Positions 1 through 7,597 are shown, counted from the first letter of the stretch. The stretch is 29,398 nucleotides of DNA from CAVSWN01 sp046728115 (GCA_046728115.1 JBKPDW010000633.1:1-29398); one strand, 5' to 3'. Made by a program: numbers and translations. Notes: generated by a model not told the origin, from the sequence alone.

Positions 1-133
1 GACATGTACGGGGGTCTGTCGTGTGGGCCATGAGGAAGTCGGTCTTCACGAATTTTTATCAAGCACGGATCATCCAGAGATACGGTTCTCTTATCATTGG
101 CGAATCAGCCGCGAGAGGGATCGGAGGACGACG

Positions 134-415
134 ATGGCCGAGAGCCGTTTCAATCGCTACCGGCAATTGTCTATTCAACTTGGCGAACAACGCGCACGTG
201 CCCTGCTCGACCGGCTCCAGGTGCTTGCGTTGACCGAACCGGAAACGTTGCGCGAATTCGAAGCCTTCATCGACCGCAGCTGTCGTCCGGAAAGCGATTG
301 GCGGTCGATGGCGAGCCCCATTGTCGGCCGCTACCCGACCGGCGTCAGGCAGATGAGACGCCGGAGCACGAACGCCGCCAGTCCACCCCGCCAACGACTG
401 ATGTGCCTCCCCTGA
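134..415 (+). CDS. Small hypothetical protein, 93 aa
   Basis: I do not recognise this protein. The chosen ATG at 134 is preceded by a good Shine-Dalgarno sequence (CGGAGGA at 122-128); an in-frame ATG at 23 lacks one. The first 60 residues look like a small helical, charged domain (MAESRFNRYRQL, then RARALLDRLQVLALTEPETL). The C-terminal third is rich in Arg and Pro and looks disordered. No signal peptide or membrane segment is visible. A GG-N10-GC element (TGGCGAATCAGCCGCG, 98-113) sits where a sigma-54 promoter would be, but its -12 half is poor, so I do not call it. Existence is supported by the ribosome site and the coding-like N-terminal half; function is unknown. Confidence 0.55.
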   Translation: MAESRFNRYRQLSIQLGEQRARALLDRLQVLALTEPETLREFEAFIDRSCRPESDWRSMASPIVGRYPTGVRQMRRRSTNAASPPRQRLMCLP

Positions 416-757
416 CGTGATCTCGGTCGTTGTTCCCCGTTACTGAAAATCCATCGCAGACACAGTCCTGAGCGTCGCCAGTTCTATTCGAACACACGCT
501 GCAGCTGTGCGCGGCGGCCATGACGCGTCGTCTTCACTCGCTCGAGCCGCCCTTACGGCTGGTCCCGAGAATGGCTGGTACAAGCAATTCACAAACGCCG
601 GCCATGATTCCCTCGGATCGACCTTCGTGATGCCGAGCGTCAGGAAGATCACGGCGAAGAGCGCGCCCGCGTTCGCAACGTCCTATTACACTATCGTTCG
701 GCAGAAAGGACTGGAGAGCACGTTTCGGAGCACTCGGGATGACCAGGACTGGACGTT
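416..757. other. Spacer without a convincing gene
   Basis: About 340 bases between the small protein and the outer-membrane protein. Both strands have open frames here, but none has a ribosome site plus protein-like composition; the forward frame starting at 507 runs into the next gene and looks like a shadow. AT-richer stretches near 680-700 (TATTACACTATC) could hold a -10 element for the downstream gene, but I cannot assign a clear -35. No strong sigma-54 type element was seen. Confidence 0.4.
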
Positions 758-1591
758 ATGTACAAGGCGCTCATCGACGCGATTGAACGGGCATTTGCAG
801 GGCGGCACCTGTCAGAGGGGAGACGGCTCGCGATGGGGTGGCTCGCATCAGGCGTCCTCGTATTGCTGTCCGTGGCCCCGGCCCTGGCGCAGACGGATGA
901 AATACAGGTTTACGATGGCGGTCTCGCCGACAAGGGCGTCGTCAATTTGACCTGGCACAACAACTTCACACCCATTGGCGTGAAGACCCCCGCATTTCCG
1001 GGCGCGGTCGTCGCGAACAAGTCGTTCAACGGCGTTACGGAATGGGCGCTGGGCGTCACCAACTGGTTCGAGGCGGGACTCTACCTGCCGCTGTACAGCC
1101 GCGACAATACGACCGGCTGGGCGATTGATGGCGTCAAGCTGCGTGCGCTCTTCGCCGTCCCTCATGCAGACGATCGGACGTTCTTCTACGGCGCAAATTT
1201 CGAGTTCAGCTACAACGCGCACCGGTGGGACGCCACTCGATTCACGTCCGAAGTCCGACCGATTGTCGGATGGCATCTGAAACCGATCGACATCATCGTG
1301 AATCCGATCCTGGATACCGCATACGACGGCCTCAAGAACCTCGAGTTCGTGCCCGCGTCCCGAATCGCGTACAACCTGAAGTCTGGGCTGGCAATCGCCG
1401 CGGAGGAATACGACGACTTCGGTCCTCTGCATGATTTTCTTCCGCTGTCGCAGCAGGTGCATCAGCTGTACGGCGTCGTGGACTGTTCGTGGAAGACCTG
1501 GGATATCGAAGCAGGCGTCGGCTTCGGCCTGACCGACGCATCCGATCGACTCACGCTCAAGTTGATCCTATCTCGCGATCTGAACCGCTGA
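758..1591 (+). CDS. Putative outer-membrane beta-barrel protein
   Basis: A secreted protein of 277 aa, or 252 aa from the inner ATG at 833. A hydrophobic signal segment (GWLASGVLVLLSVAPALA, followed by QTDE) ends in an AxA-type cleavage site. The inner start has the better ribosome site (GAGGGGAGA at 815-823) and gives a conventional signal length. The outer start adds an unusually long n-region that does supply positive charges. The mature part alternates short hydrophobic and polar strands rich in Trp, Tyr and Phe (VNLTWHNNFTPIG, WFEAGLYLPLYS, FFYGANFEFSYN) and ends in a strand, LTLKLILSRDLNR, as in transporter-like barrels of Gram-negative outer membranes. No substrate can be inferred. It converges on the metal ATPase gene with about 50 bases between. 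Confidence 0.75.
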   Translation: MYKALIDAIERAFAGRHLSEGRRLAMGWLASGVLVLLSVAPALAQTDEIQVYDGGLADKGVVNLTWHNNFTPIGVKTPAFPGAVVANKSFNGVTEWALGVTNWFEAGLYLPLYSRDNTTGWAIDGVKLRALFAVPHADDRTFFYGANFEFSYNAHRWDATRFTSEVRPIVGWHLKPIDIIVNPILDTAYDGLKNLEFVPASRIAYNLKSGLAIAAEEYDDFGPLHDFLPLSQQVHQLYGVVDCSWKTWDIEAGVGFGLTDASDRLTLKLILSRDLNR

Positions 1592-1642
1592 CCGGTCTGA
1601 CGTCCCGAGTCACGCCGCACGCTGTGGTGATCGTTCACGCCA

Positions 1643-3532
1643 TCAGCTCGGCCGCAGCGCGTCGACGCGGACGCCGAAATCGGTCAGCACCCTCGGCTCA
1701 CGGGCGGTCCGCAACGCGTTCAGCACCGCAGCGAGGTCGATCGCCTCTTGAGCCACTGCCCCGGCGACGGGCGACAGCATACCGAGCGCAGCAAACGCCA
1801 TCCCGATCGCGCTCAGCAGCATGCCCCCAATCGCGCTCTGAAGCGCGACCCGCCTCAAACGGTAGCTCAAATGCAACAGCTCGTCGACCTTCGACATTGA
1901 CGTGTCGACGATGACCACCTGCGCCGCTTCCGAGGTGACATCGCTGTGCTGACCGAAGGCAATCCCGACGGTCGCCGCCATCAACGCGGGCGCGTCATTG
2001 ATCCCGTCGCCGATGAACACTGTCTTCCGCCGCGCTGTTTCCTGCCGCACGATGTCAACTTTCTGTTCCGGCGAGGCCCCGGCATGGATCCGCCTAATCG
2101 CGACGGCATCGGCAAGGCGCTTGACCTCCGCTTCCCGATCGCCCGAGACGAGCAGGACATCCGTGAATCCGTGGTTCGGTCCCAAATGACCGACGAAACC
2201 ACGGCTGTCCACGCGCGGCACATCGTGAAACCGCAACAACGCCGCGTAGCGATCGTCGACGATGACGACGCACTCCAGTCCCGTCGGCTCAGCCGGCGGC
2301 AGCTCGAACCGATCGCCCGCATGCGCGCGATTCGTGATCAGAACAGTCCGGCCGCCCACTCTGCCCCGCAAGCCTATGCCGGCGTCTTCGTGAATCCACT
2401 CGACATCGGGCAACGAGAGGCGAGCGGCCGCCGCGGCCTGGACGATCGCGGCCGCCAGTGGATGACGGCTGTACTGCTCGAGCGCCGCAACCAATGGCAG
2501 GAGCGTGTCGCGCGAGACGTGCGGCGCGTACACCTCGCCGCTCAGCGCAGGCCTCCCGTACGTGAGCGTCCCCGTTTTATCGAGGATCATGATCTGGCAG
2601 AGCGTCACCTGTTCGAGCGCCGCCGGGTCTCTCACGATGATGCCGCGACGAGCCGCCGCGGAAATCGAGCCGATGATCGCGACCGGAATGCCGAGCAGGA
2701 GCGGGCAGGGTGTCGCGATCACGACGACACTGAGGAACCGGATCGCGTCGTGGGTCCAGTACCCGGCGACCGTGGCGATGACGAGCGTCAGCGGCGCATA
2801 CCAGGCGCCGAGCTGGTCGCCTATCCGACGAAGGGTCGGACGCCGCTGCTCGGCGTCCCGCATCACGCGCATGATCTGCGCAAATCGGGAGTCGGCTGCC
2901 ACGCGGGTGGCTCGAATGCACAGGGAAGATGGACCGTTGACCGCGCCCGACAGCACCTGCGCACCTGGTCCCTTCGCGATGGTGAAGGGTTCGCCCGTGA
3001 GATAAGACTCGTCCATCGCCCCGTGTCCATGGACGACTTCGCCGTCGACCGGGCAGATCTCGTGCGGCAGCACGTCGATTTCATCGCCGACAACGACGTC
3101 CGTCACGTCGACGTCTTCGAAAACACCGCCGCGACGCCGATGAGCGCGGGTGGGGACGCGCGCAGCCAGGGCTCGCAACACGGAAGTCGCTTCAGCGATG
3201 GCATAGCGCTCGAGAGTGTTCCCGCCCGACAGCATCAGAACCACGATCGCGCCCGCCAGATACTCGCCCAGCAGCGCGGACGCCGCGATCGAGATCGCCG
3301 CGAGATGGTCGGCGCCGAATTCGGCGTGCAGAGCGCGCCATGCGAGCCGGATGACGAGTGGAATTCCTCCGACCACGAGGACAACAATGAGCGGCGTCTC
3401 GCTCCCGACGGCTGCCAATCGATCGATGTGGCGCAGGTACAGGTGTCCGACAATCCCCGCGAGCGCCAGAAGCGCGATGCCCGCATCCTGACTGAAAAGC
3501 GACGCGCCATGCCTGCACGTTGCGGCGCTCAT
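1643..3532 (-). CDS. P1B-type heavy-metal-translocating ATPase
   Basis: Inner-membrane cation pump of about 629 aa from the ATG at 3532. Visible family motifs are TGEP in the actuator domain (179-182), the metal-site motif TPCPL in a membrane helix (274-278), the phosphorylation motif DKTGT (318-322), an HPLA motif in the nucleotide domain and GDGINDAPAL in the hinge. There is no N-terminal heavy-metal-associated (CxxC) domain; the protein begins almost directly with membrane helices. The TPC form of the membrane motif does not fix the metal, so I leave it open. The frame continues open upstream through the cytochrome c gene, but that part is Arg/Ser-rich and not protein-like. A TTG at 3604 overlapping the cytochrome stop is an alternative coupled start. 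It is last in a three-gene unit behind the winged-helix protein and cytochrome c. Confidence 0.9.
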   Translation of the reverse strand: MSAATCRHGASLFSQDAGIALLALAGIVGHLYLRHIDRLAAVGSETPLIVVLVVGGIPLVIRLAWRALHAEFGADHLAAISIAASALLGEYLAGAIVVLMLSGGNTLERYAIAEATSVLRALAARVPTRAHRRRGGVFEDVDVTDVVVGDEIDVLPHEICPVDGEVVHGHGAMDESYLTGEPFTIAKGPGAQVLSGAVNGPSSLCIRATRVAADSRFAQIMRVMRDAEQRRPTLRRIGDQLGAWYAPLTLVIATVAGYWTHDAIRFLSVVVIATPCPLLLGIPVAIIGSISAAARRGIIVRDPAALEQVTLCQIMILDKTGTLTYGRPALSGEVYAPHVSRDTLLPLVAALEQYSRHPLAAAIVQAAAAARLSLPDVEWIHEDAGIGLRGRVGGRTVLITNRAHAGDRFELPPAEPTGLECVVIVDDRYAALLRFHDVPRVDSRGFVGHLGPNHGFTDVLLVSGDREAEVKRLADAVAIRRIHAGASPEQKVDIVRQETARRKTVFIGDGINDAPALMAATVGIAFGQHSDVTSEAAQVVIVDTSMSKVDELLHLSYRLRRVALQSAIGGMLLSAIGMAFAALGMLSPVAGAVAQEAIDLAAVLNALRTAREPRVLTDFGVRVDALRPS

Positions 3533-3600
3533 GAGATTGGCCGTCGCACCAAGGCCCTGGGCCGCCTTGCCGGGGTGGGGGTTCAGCTGGTTGCCATCCG

Positions 3601-4041
3601 TCAATGCCGCTGAAGCGATTCGAGATAGTCGACCAGATTGGATATTCGCACCTTGACCCGCGCGGCTGATGGATCCAGGCTGCGGAACGTCGGGCCCCAC
3701 ACCGGCATGTCTGACGGTCCGTGGGCCGCAACGGCGCGCGCCTCGGGTCCGTTGGTGATGAAAGCTTCGATGCGCGCTCGTGGAAAGACCCCTCCGTTTC
3801 GTGCTGCGATCGTCGTCAGGTCCGCGGGGTGCGACTTGAGGGCCTCCGCCACCGGACCGTCTCCCCGTCCGCCTCGTCCGTGGCACGGCGCGCAGTAGAA
3901 CCTGAACATGTCGGCACCGTAAAGCGAATCGATCACGAGGGAAGGCACTTCTCCAGGCCGCGTCTGCGCATGAATGGCTCGAACCGTGCTGAGGGCGACG
4001 ACTGCGATCAGCGGTAACGCCATCCATCGAGCTTGCAGCAC
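3601..4041 (-). CDS. Periplasmic monoheme cytochrome c
   Basis: Class I type cytochrome c, 146 aa from a GTG at 4041, which follows GGCGGAAG at good spacing. This start gives a normal signal peptide (MLQARWMALPLIAVVALSTVRAIHA, residues 1-25, before QT). Heme attachment is CAPCH (50-54) and the likely sixth ligand is Met112 in DMPVWGP. An ATG at 4146 would add about 35 residues and overlap the upstream gene; I think it less likely. It lies between a winged-helix-like protein and the P1B ATPase, with the ATPase start overlapping or closely following its stop. This suggests co-expression, but no direct functional link is shown. Confidence 0.85.
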   Translation of the reverse strand: MLQARWMALPLIAVVALSTVRAIHAQTRPGEVPSLVIDSLYGADMFRFYCAPCHGRGGRGDGPVAEALKSHPADLTTIAARNGGVFPRARIEAFITNGPEARAVAAHGPSDMPVWGPTFRSLDPSAARVKVRISNLVDYLESLQRH

Positions 4042-4132
4042 GTGATGACTTCCGCCACGCGTCGAGCCTCGCGCTGGGCACAAGCTGGCGCGACCAGCGG
4101 CAACCAATCGCGCGGCTACGGTCTGGCGGGGT

Positions 4133-4348
4133 TCAGCAGCCGACATCGAATCTCACGTACGCGCCGCCAGCCGTCCGTTTCAGAAAATGCTCGTCGAGGA
4201 GCAGCTGGAGTACTGCGTCACAGGTGTCGGTATCCAGCGCCCATAGACGCTCCACTTGCGGTTTGGTCAGGGTGAGACCGGGCAGCTCCTGAAACTCGCC
4301 GCGAACGATATCCACCAACTCTGTCGCGGGTCTGTCCATCACTTTCAT
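4133..4348 (-). CDS. Small winged-helix-like protein
   Basis: A 71-aa protein starting MKVMDRPATE. The ATG at 4348 has GGAG six bases upstream (CCGGAGATGGCC), better than the longer start at 4429. The fold looks like a compact helix-turn-helix: a helix (ELVDIVRGEF), then LTLTKPQVERLWALDTDTCDAVLQLLLDEHFLKRT and a short strand pair (GGAYVRFD), the pattern of a small winged-helix domain. It may be a DNA-binding or protein-contact module; I cannot name a family. It heads the unit that continues with cytochrome c and the metal ATPase. Nested inverted repeats lie directly upstream (4392-4467) and might be its control region. Confidence 0.7.
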   Translation of the reverse strand: MKVMDRPATELVDIVRGEFQELPGLTLTKPQVERLWALDTDTCDAVLQLLLDEHFLKRTAGGAYVRFDVGC

Positions 4349-4391
4349 GGCCATCTCCGGTGTTCTTCCGCCGCGTGTATCCTTTCTTCCT

Positions 4392-4467
4392 GGTGCCGTG
4401 TTTGCGGTGCCAGGCACCTGGTACGGCACCGCTGCGGAAAATTCCGCCAGCGCTCGGAATTTTTCCG
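4392..4467. repeat. Cluster of nested inverted repeats between hsp20 and the winged-helix gene
   Basis: Within 76 bases there are four dyads. GGTGCCGT (4392-4399) pairs with ACGGCACC (4423-4430). Inside it, GGTGC (4406-4410) pairs with GCACC (4414-4418). GCGGAA (4434-4439) pairs with TTCCGC (4442-4447) across AA. CGGAA (4455-4459) pairs with TTCCG (4463-4467) across three T. None is followed by a U-run on the minus strand, so a simple intrinsic terminator for hsp20 is not supported. They may be regulator sites for the downstream unit or RNA hairpins separating the two units. Confidence 0.6.
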
Positions 4468-4495
4468 GTACTCGGCGCCCTGCCCAGTGTCGGCG

Positions 4496-4936
4496 TTACG
4501 CGACCTTCACGCTGATTGCCTTCGGCTTGGTGTCAGGCGCCTTGGGCAGGTGTACGCTCAGAACGCCGTTTTTGAATTCCGCCGACAGCTTGGTGGCATC
4601 TACCTCGGTTGGCAAAGCGAACCTGCGGACGAACTTGCCATAGGTCCGTTCGATCTTGTGGAACTTCGTCCCCTTCTCGTCCTTCTCCAGCTTCCGGTCG
4701 CCTTCCACCGTGAGGACCCCCTCGTCGAACTCGACCTTCACGTCTTCTTTCTTGACGTCCGGCAGGTCCGCCTTGACGAGATACTCGCTCTCGGTCTCTT
4801 GAATGTCGACGGCGGGCGCCCAGTCGGCGAAGGTCGCCTCGGCCTCAGGACGAAATGGCGCCTCGCCGAACACGCGATCGAGCCTTGTCTGAATCCCCTC
4901 CAGCTCCCTGAAGGGATCCCACTTCATGATATCCAT
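4496..4936 (-). CDS. Hsp20 / alpha-crystallin small heat-shock protein
   Basis: ATP-independent holdase chaperone of 146 aa, usual length for bacterial Hsp20. The start MDIMKWDPFRELEG is the classic opening of the class A branch and follows a strong GGAGGT site. The alpha-crystallin domain covers roughly residues 40-135: WAPAVDIQETESEYLVKADLP, then VKVEFDEGVLTVEGDR, and the signature FKNGVLSVHLPKA near the end. Upstream is a near-consensus sigma-54 promoter (4961-4976). It is encoded just downstream of, and in the same direction as, a tandem universal stress protein, a pairing typical of hypoxia/dormancy regulons (for example HspX with Usp in Mycobacterium; family knowledge). Confidence 0.97.
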   Translation of the reverse strand: MDIMKWDPFRELEGIQTRLDRVFGEAPFRPEAEATFADWAPAVDIQETESEYLVKADLPDVKKEDVKVEFDEGVLTVEGDRKLEKDEKGTKFHKIERTYGKFVRRFALPTEVDATKLSAEFKNGVLSVHLPKAPDTKPKAISVKVA

Positions 4937-4960
4937 GGTGGACCTCCTCGAATTCGATCG

Positions 4961-4976
4961 AGCAACGCACGTGCCG
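4961..4976 (-). promoter_or_regulatory. Sigma-54 (-24/-12) promoter for hsp20
   Basis: Minus-strand CGGCACGTGCGTTGCT matches the consensus TGGCACG-N4-TTGCW at all fixed positions except the first. The predicted start of transcription is near 4950, 14 bases before the hsp20 ATG, with the ribosome site in between. A dyad, CCGGAC/GTCCGG across two bases (4974-4987), overlaps the -24 element, and a CAGC-G-GCTG palindrome lies at 5022-5030, about 76 bases upstream of the start. Confidence 0.8.
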
Positions 4977-5040
4977 GACTTGTCCGGCCGTTCGAGAGAT
5001 TCGGTACCCGCCGTGACAGCACAGCGGCTGAGCGTCGATA

Positions 5041-5940
5041 TCAATGCCGCAGCGTCAGAACGGGGCACGATGCCTGCCTGATCACCTGATTCGTGGTCGA
5101 ACCGAACAGCATCAGATCGAGCGCGTTGCGGCCGTGGACGCCGATCACAATCAGATCGGCGCCCTCCCGCGCGGCGACGTCCAGAATCCGCTCGTGCGCC
5201 TTACCGAACACCAGTCGCGGCTCGGGAGCGCACCACTGCCGCACCTCGTCTGAAATGAGGGCGTTCAGCTTCTGCCTGGTTTCCGCTTCCAACTGACGAT
5301 GATATTCGGACGTCTCCAGTGTGCGTCGGGCAGAAGTCTCGTCGGCCGGCCACTCGAACACATGCATGACGGTGAGGCGGGCACCGGATTCCTGAGCGAG
5401 CGACAGAGCGAATTCCAGGGCGGCAAGCGAGGAGTCGGAGAAATCCACCGGGCACAGCACGTGTGCGAACGGGAGATGTGACGTCATCGTCGCGGGCGGC
5501 GGCACCGTCAATACCGGGCAGCTGGCCTTGCGCAGCACTTTCTCCGCGACCGAGCCGAGCATCAGGCGCTCGACGCCGGTGCGACCGTGCGTAGCAAGGA
5601 CAATCAGGTCCGCAGGCCAGGTTCTGGCATGTTCGAGAATGCGGCTTGCCGGGTTACCCTCGTCCACCACGACCTGGGTGGCAAGGTGCGGATGGATCGC
5701 GGGCAGCAGTGTATCCCGAACCCGTTCCTCGAGTAGTGGCCGACGAGCAGTCAGCGTCATCACGGCATCGACGGTGGCCGCAGACGGCAAAGGCGGGTTC
5801 GCCTCCAGCTCCGGCTTGTCTACGTGCAGGACCCTGATACTGGACCGGTACCACTGGCCAATCGTCGCGGCATGCGCGAGGGCGTTGCGCGAAACGTCCG
5901 AAAAATCGACCGGACAGAGGATGCGTTGAATATCGAGCAT
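5041..5940 (-). CDS. Tandem-domain universal stress protein
   Basis: Cytoplasmic protein of 299 aa with two UspA domains. Domain 1 begins MLDIQRILCPVDFSD and ends with ATHGRTGVERLMLGS...CPVLTV. Domain 2 begins near residue 155 with HVLCPVDFSD and ends GVHGRNALDLMLFGS...CPVLTL. Both retain the G-x2-G-x9-G(S/T) ATP-binding pattern; in domain 1 the first glycine is alanine. The ATG at 5940 is chosen because GGAAGGA sits just before it and the protein opens exactly at the Usp fold. Fifteen bases before the start lies the predicted +1 of a weak sigma-54-like element. Two further Usp genes occur at 14559-15535 on the other strand. Confidence 0.95.
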   Translation of the reverse strand: MLDIQRILCPVDFSDVSRNALAHAATIGQWYRSSIRVLHVDKPELEANPPLPSAATVDAVMTLTARRPLLEERVRDTLLPAIHPHLATQVVVDEGNPASRILEHARTWPADLIVLATHGRTGVERLMLGSVAEKVLRKASCPVLTVPPPATMTSHLPFAHVLCPVDFSDSSLAALEFALSLAQESGARLTVMHVFEWPADETSARRTLETSEYHRQLEAETRQKLNALISDEVRQWCAPEPRLVFGKAHERILDVAAREGADLIVIGVHGRNALDLMLFGSTTNQVIRQASCPVLTLRH

Positions 5941-5965
5941 GACTGTCCTTCCCTCGATGCAGTAA

Positions 5966-5981
5966 TGCAAACGCCCTGCTC
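5966..5981 (-). promoter_or_regulatory. Weak sigma-54-like promoter for the tandem Usp gene
   Basis: Minus-strand GAGCAGGGCGTTTGCA has a perfect TTGCA -12 block, but the -24 block reads GAGC instead of TGGC, losing one of the two invariant G. Its position (predicted +1 near 5955, 15 bases before the ATG, just ahead of the ribosome site) matches the better promoters in this window, which is the main reason to list it. Confidence 0.35.
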
Positions 5982-6039
5982 AATCTCGCAGGTCGGCATC
6001 CGTGAAAAAGCCCAGCAATTGTGCGGCTGTGTTGATTCG

Positions 6040-6056
6040 AGCGCCGAATCTCCGGC
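6040..6056. repeat. Inverted repeat upstream of the tandem Usp gene
   Basis: GATTCG and CGAATC arms separated by five bases on the minus strand (plus strand 6034-6050 region, TTGATTCGAGCGCCGAATCTC). It lies in the 219-base spacer between the second sigma-54 activator and the Usp gene, roughly 85-95 bases upstream of the Usp predicted start. It could be an activator site or a hairpin. No other gene is visible in this spacer. Coordinates are approximate to a few bases. Confidence 0.35.
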
Positions 6057-6159
6057 ATCGTGCTCAACAAACCGAACCGTCAGCGAAACTGAGGAGTCTG
6101 CTCGTCGCTCACGGGTACGACAGCTGAGGCGCGCGAAGCGCGGGTGCTCAGAGGACCTC

Positions 6160-7212
6160 TTACGTTTCAACGGGAGCCTGTGACGGCTCCGCCGCCTCAG
6201 CGCCTCCCGCGACGCCGATGCCGCCAAGTCCGCATCGAACGATGCGGTCGCCCAGCGTCGACCGCTTGATCTGCAGCAGTTCGGCCGCACGCGACTTGTT
6301 GCCGTGGCTTACCTTCAGCGCCCAGGCGATCAGATTGGATTCGAGCTCGCGAATGCGCTCGTCGAGCGCAATCGGCGCCGTCGGCTGAGCCGACTCGGAC
6401 ATCGGCAGTGCCAGTGTCGCCGGCTGCGAACCCGCGCGGAACAGGATGGACGCCGACATGCAGCCGGTGCGAACGGTTCCGCACGTGCATGTCTGCGCGA
6501 TGCGTTCGCAGGCGTTCTCGAGCTCGCGCACGTTCCCGGGCCATGAGTACCGCATGAACGCCTGCCGGACTGCGTCGGAAATCTGCGGGACGTCCTCTCC
6601 GGTTTGCCGGAAATACCGCTGAATGAAGTGGTCCATCAGCGTTGGAATGTCCTCGCGGCGCTCCCGCAGCGGCGGCAGTATTACCGGCAGCACGTTCAAG
6701 CGATAATAGAGGTCTTCGCGAAACTTGCCCTCTGCGACCATCTGCTTCAGATCGCGCTTGCTGCCGGCGATCACTCGGACGTTCACCGGAACCGTCCGCG
6801 TGCCGCCGAGCCGCTCGATCGTGCGATTCTGGAGCACGCGTAACAGCTTGACCTGCATCGCCAGCGGCACGTCGTCGATGTCGTCGAGAAAAATCGTTCC
6901 GCCCTCGGCAAGCTCGAAGCGGCCGGGGCGATCCTTCACCGCGCCGGTGAATGCCCCGCGCTCGTGGCCGAAGAGCTCGGATTCGATGAGCGACTCGGCG
7001 AACAACGCGCAGCTGACGGCGACGAACGGACGATGCTTGCGGCGGCTCGCCTGATGGATGAGAGTGGCGGTCACTTCCTTCCCGGTACCGCTCTCGCCCG
7101 TGATGAGCACGGTGCTGTCGCTGTTGCCAATCACTCGGAGAAAATCGAACACCGCGCGCATTCGAGCGCTTCGACCCACAACGACCGAATCGATGACCGG
7201 TGCCAGCGTCAT
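6160..7212 (-). CDS. Sigma-54 activator without receiver, with a four-cysteine cluster
   Basis: Bacterial enhancer-binding protein, 350 aa: a short N-terminus (about 12 aa), a full AAA+ domain and a Fis-type helix-turn-helix. Visible are Walker A GESGTGKE (39-46), the sigma-54 contact loop GAFTGA (86-91), Walker B GTIFLDDID (105-113), WPGNVREL (224-231) and the DNA-binding helix pair NKSRAAELLQIKRSTLGDRI (305-324). With no sensory domain, control must come from elsewhere. Unusually, Cys235, 242, 244 and 251 (C-x6-C-x-C-x6-C) lie just after the AAA+ core. NifA proteins carry oxygen-sensitive cysteines in the same place, although their spacing differs. The start at 7212 follows GAGGTG; a GTG at 7224 overlapping the nifU-like stop is the alternative. 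It is co-transcribed with the NifU-like gene. Confidence 0.92.
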   Translation of the reverse strand: MTLAPVIDSVVVGRSARMRAVFDFLRVIGNSDSTVLITGESGTGKEVTATLIHQASRRKHRPFVAVSCALFAESLIESELFGHERGAFTGAVKDRPGRFELAEGGTIFLDDIDDVPLAMQVKLLRVLQNRTIERLGGTRTVPVNVRVIAGSKRDLKQMVAEGKFREDLYYRLNVLPVILPPLRERREDIPTLMDHFIQRYFRQTGEDVPQISDAVRQAFMRYSWPGNVRELENACERIAQTCTCGTVRTGCMSASILFRAGSQPATLALPMSESAQPTAPIALDERIRELESNLIAWALKVSHGNKSRAAELLQIKRSTLGDRIVRCGLGGIGVAGGAEAAEPSQAPVET

Positions 7213-7220
7213 CGCGCACC

Positions 7221-7445
7221 TCACCTCAGGTGGAGGGTGTCGAATTCCGGCATCTCCTCCCGCAGCGCCGCTTCAACGCCGACGTAGAGCGTCATCTGGG
7301 CGCTCGGACAGCCGGCGCACATGCCAGTCATCCTGACGCCGGCCGAATTGCCCACCACCTCGACTACCTCGATGTCGCCACCGTCCGCCCGCAGGAATGG
7401 GCGGACTTTGTCGAGCACCGCCTCGACTCGCTCCTTCGTTACCAT
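7221..7445 (-). CDS. NifU C-terminal-domain Fe-S scaffold protein
   Basis: A 74-aa stand-alone NifU-type domain. It contains the scaffold motif CAGCPSAQMTL with the CxxC that binds a 4Fe-4S cluster for transfer to apoproteins. The opening MVTKERVEAVLDKVRPFLRADGGDIEVVEV is typical of the family. The ATG at 7445 has GGAGG at ideal spacing; a longer start at 7481 would fall inside the promoter. It is first in a two-gene unit: its stop overlaps a possible GTG start of the cysteine-bearing sigma-54 activator, which suggests its cluster could be delivered to that regulator (inference). A strong sigma-54 promoter lies upstream. Confidence 0.93.
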   Translation of the reverse strand: MVTKERVEAVLDKVRPFLRADGGDIEVVEVVGNSAGVRMTGMCAGCPSAQMTLYVGVEAALREEMPEFDTLHLR

Positions 7446-7476
7446 TTGAACGCCTCCGAGATACGATGCGGTCAGG

Positions 7477-7492
7477 GGCAACGCGAATGCCA
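7477..7492 (-). promoter_or_regulatory. Sigma-54 (-24/-12) promoter for the NifU-like/activator unit
   Basis: Minus-strand TGGCATTCGCGTTGCC carries a complete TGGCA -24 block and TTGC -12 block with exact spacing. Predicted start near 7466, 21 bases before the ATG. Because the second gene of this unit is itself a sigma-54 activator, autoregulation is possible. A GCGCGG/CCGCGC dyad (7574-7591) lies about 115 bases upstream, a usual distance for an activator site. Confidence 0.8.
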
Positions 7493-7573
7493 GCTTCCCG
7501 GCGCCGAAAACGCAGCAATTTGGCGGTTTTTCGTGGGCGCGGCGTCTGGCTGTCGCGAACTATTCCCCACCAG

Positions 7574-7591
7574 CGCGGGTAAATCCGCGCA
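7574..7591. repeat. Inverted repeat downstream of the NtrC-type gene
   Basis: GCGCGG and CCGCGC arms around a six-base loop. It sits just after the stop of the NtrC-type activator, so it could be that transcript's terminator stem, but no U-run follows on the minus strand. It is also positioned as a candidate upstream activator site for the NifU-like promoter. Confidence 0.45.
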
Positions 7592-7597
7592 ACTTCT

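Noticed and set aside
788..804. GGGCATTTGCAGGGCG as a sigma-54 promoter for the outer-membrane protein
   Set aside because: The -24 half fits, but the -12 half is GGGC instead of TTGC; too weak despite suitable distance to the ATG at 833.
507..950. 147-codon open frame before the outer-membrane protein
   Set aside because: It has no ribosome site, runs into the signal-peptide region of the real gene in another frame, and looks non-coding.
1946..3613. Long open frame on the plus strand opposite the metal ATPase
   Set aside because: Arg/Asp/His-rich translation with no domain; it is antisense to a clearly conserved ATPase and arises from high GC content.
4391..4406. Good-looking plus-strand sigma-54 element TGGTGCCGTGTTTGCG
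   Set aside because: It points into the antisense of hsp20 with no plus-strand gene behind it and falls within the nested GGTGCC repeats, so the match is probably a by-product of those repeats.
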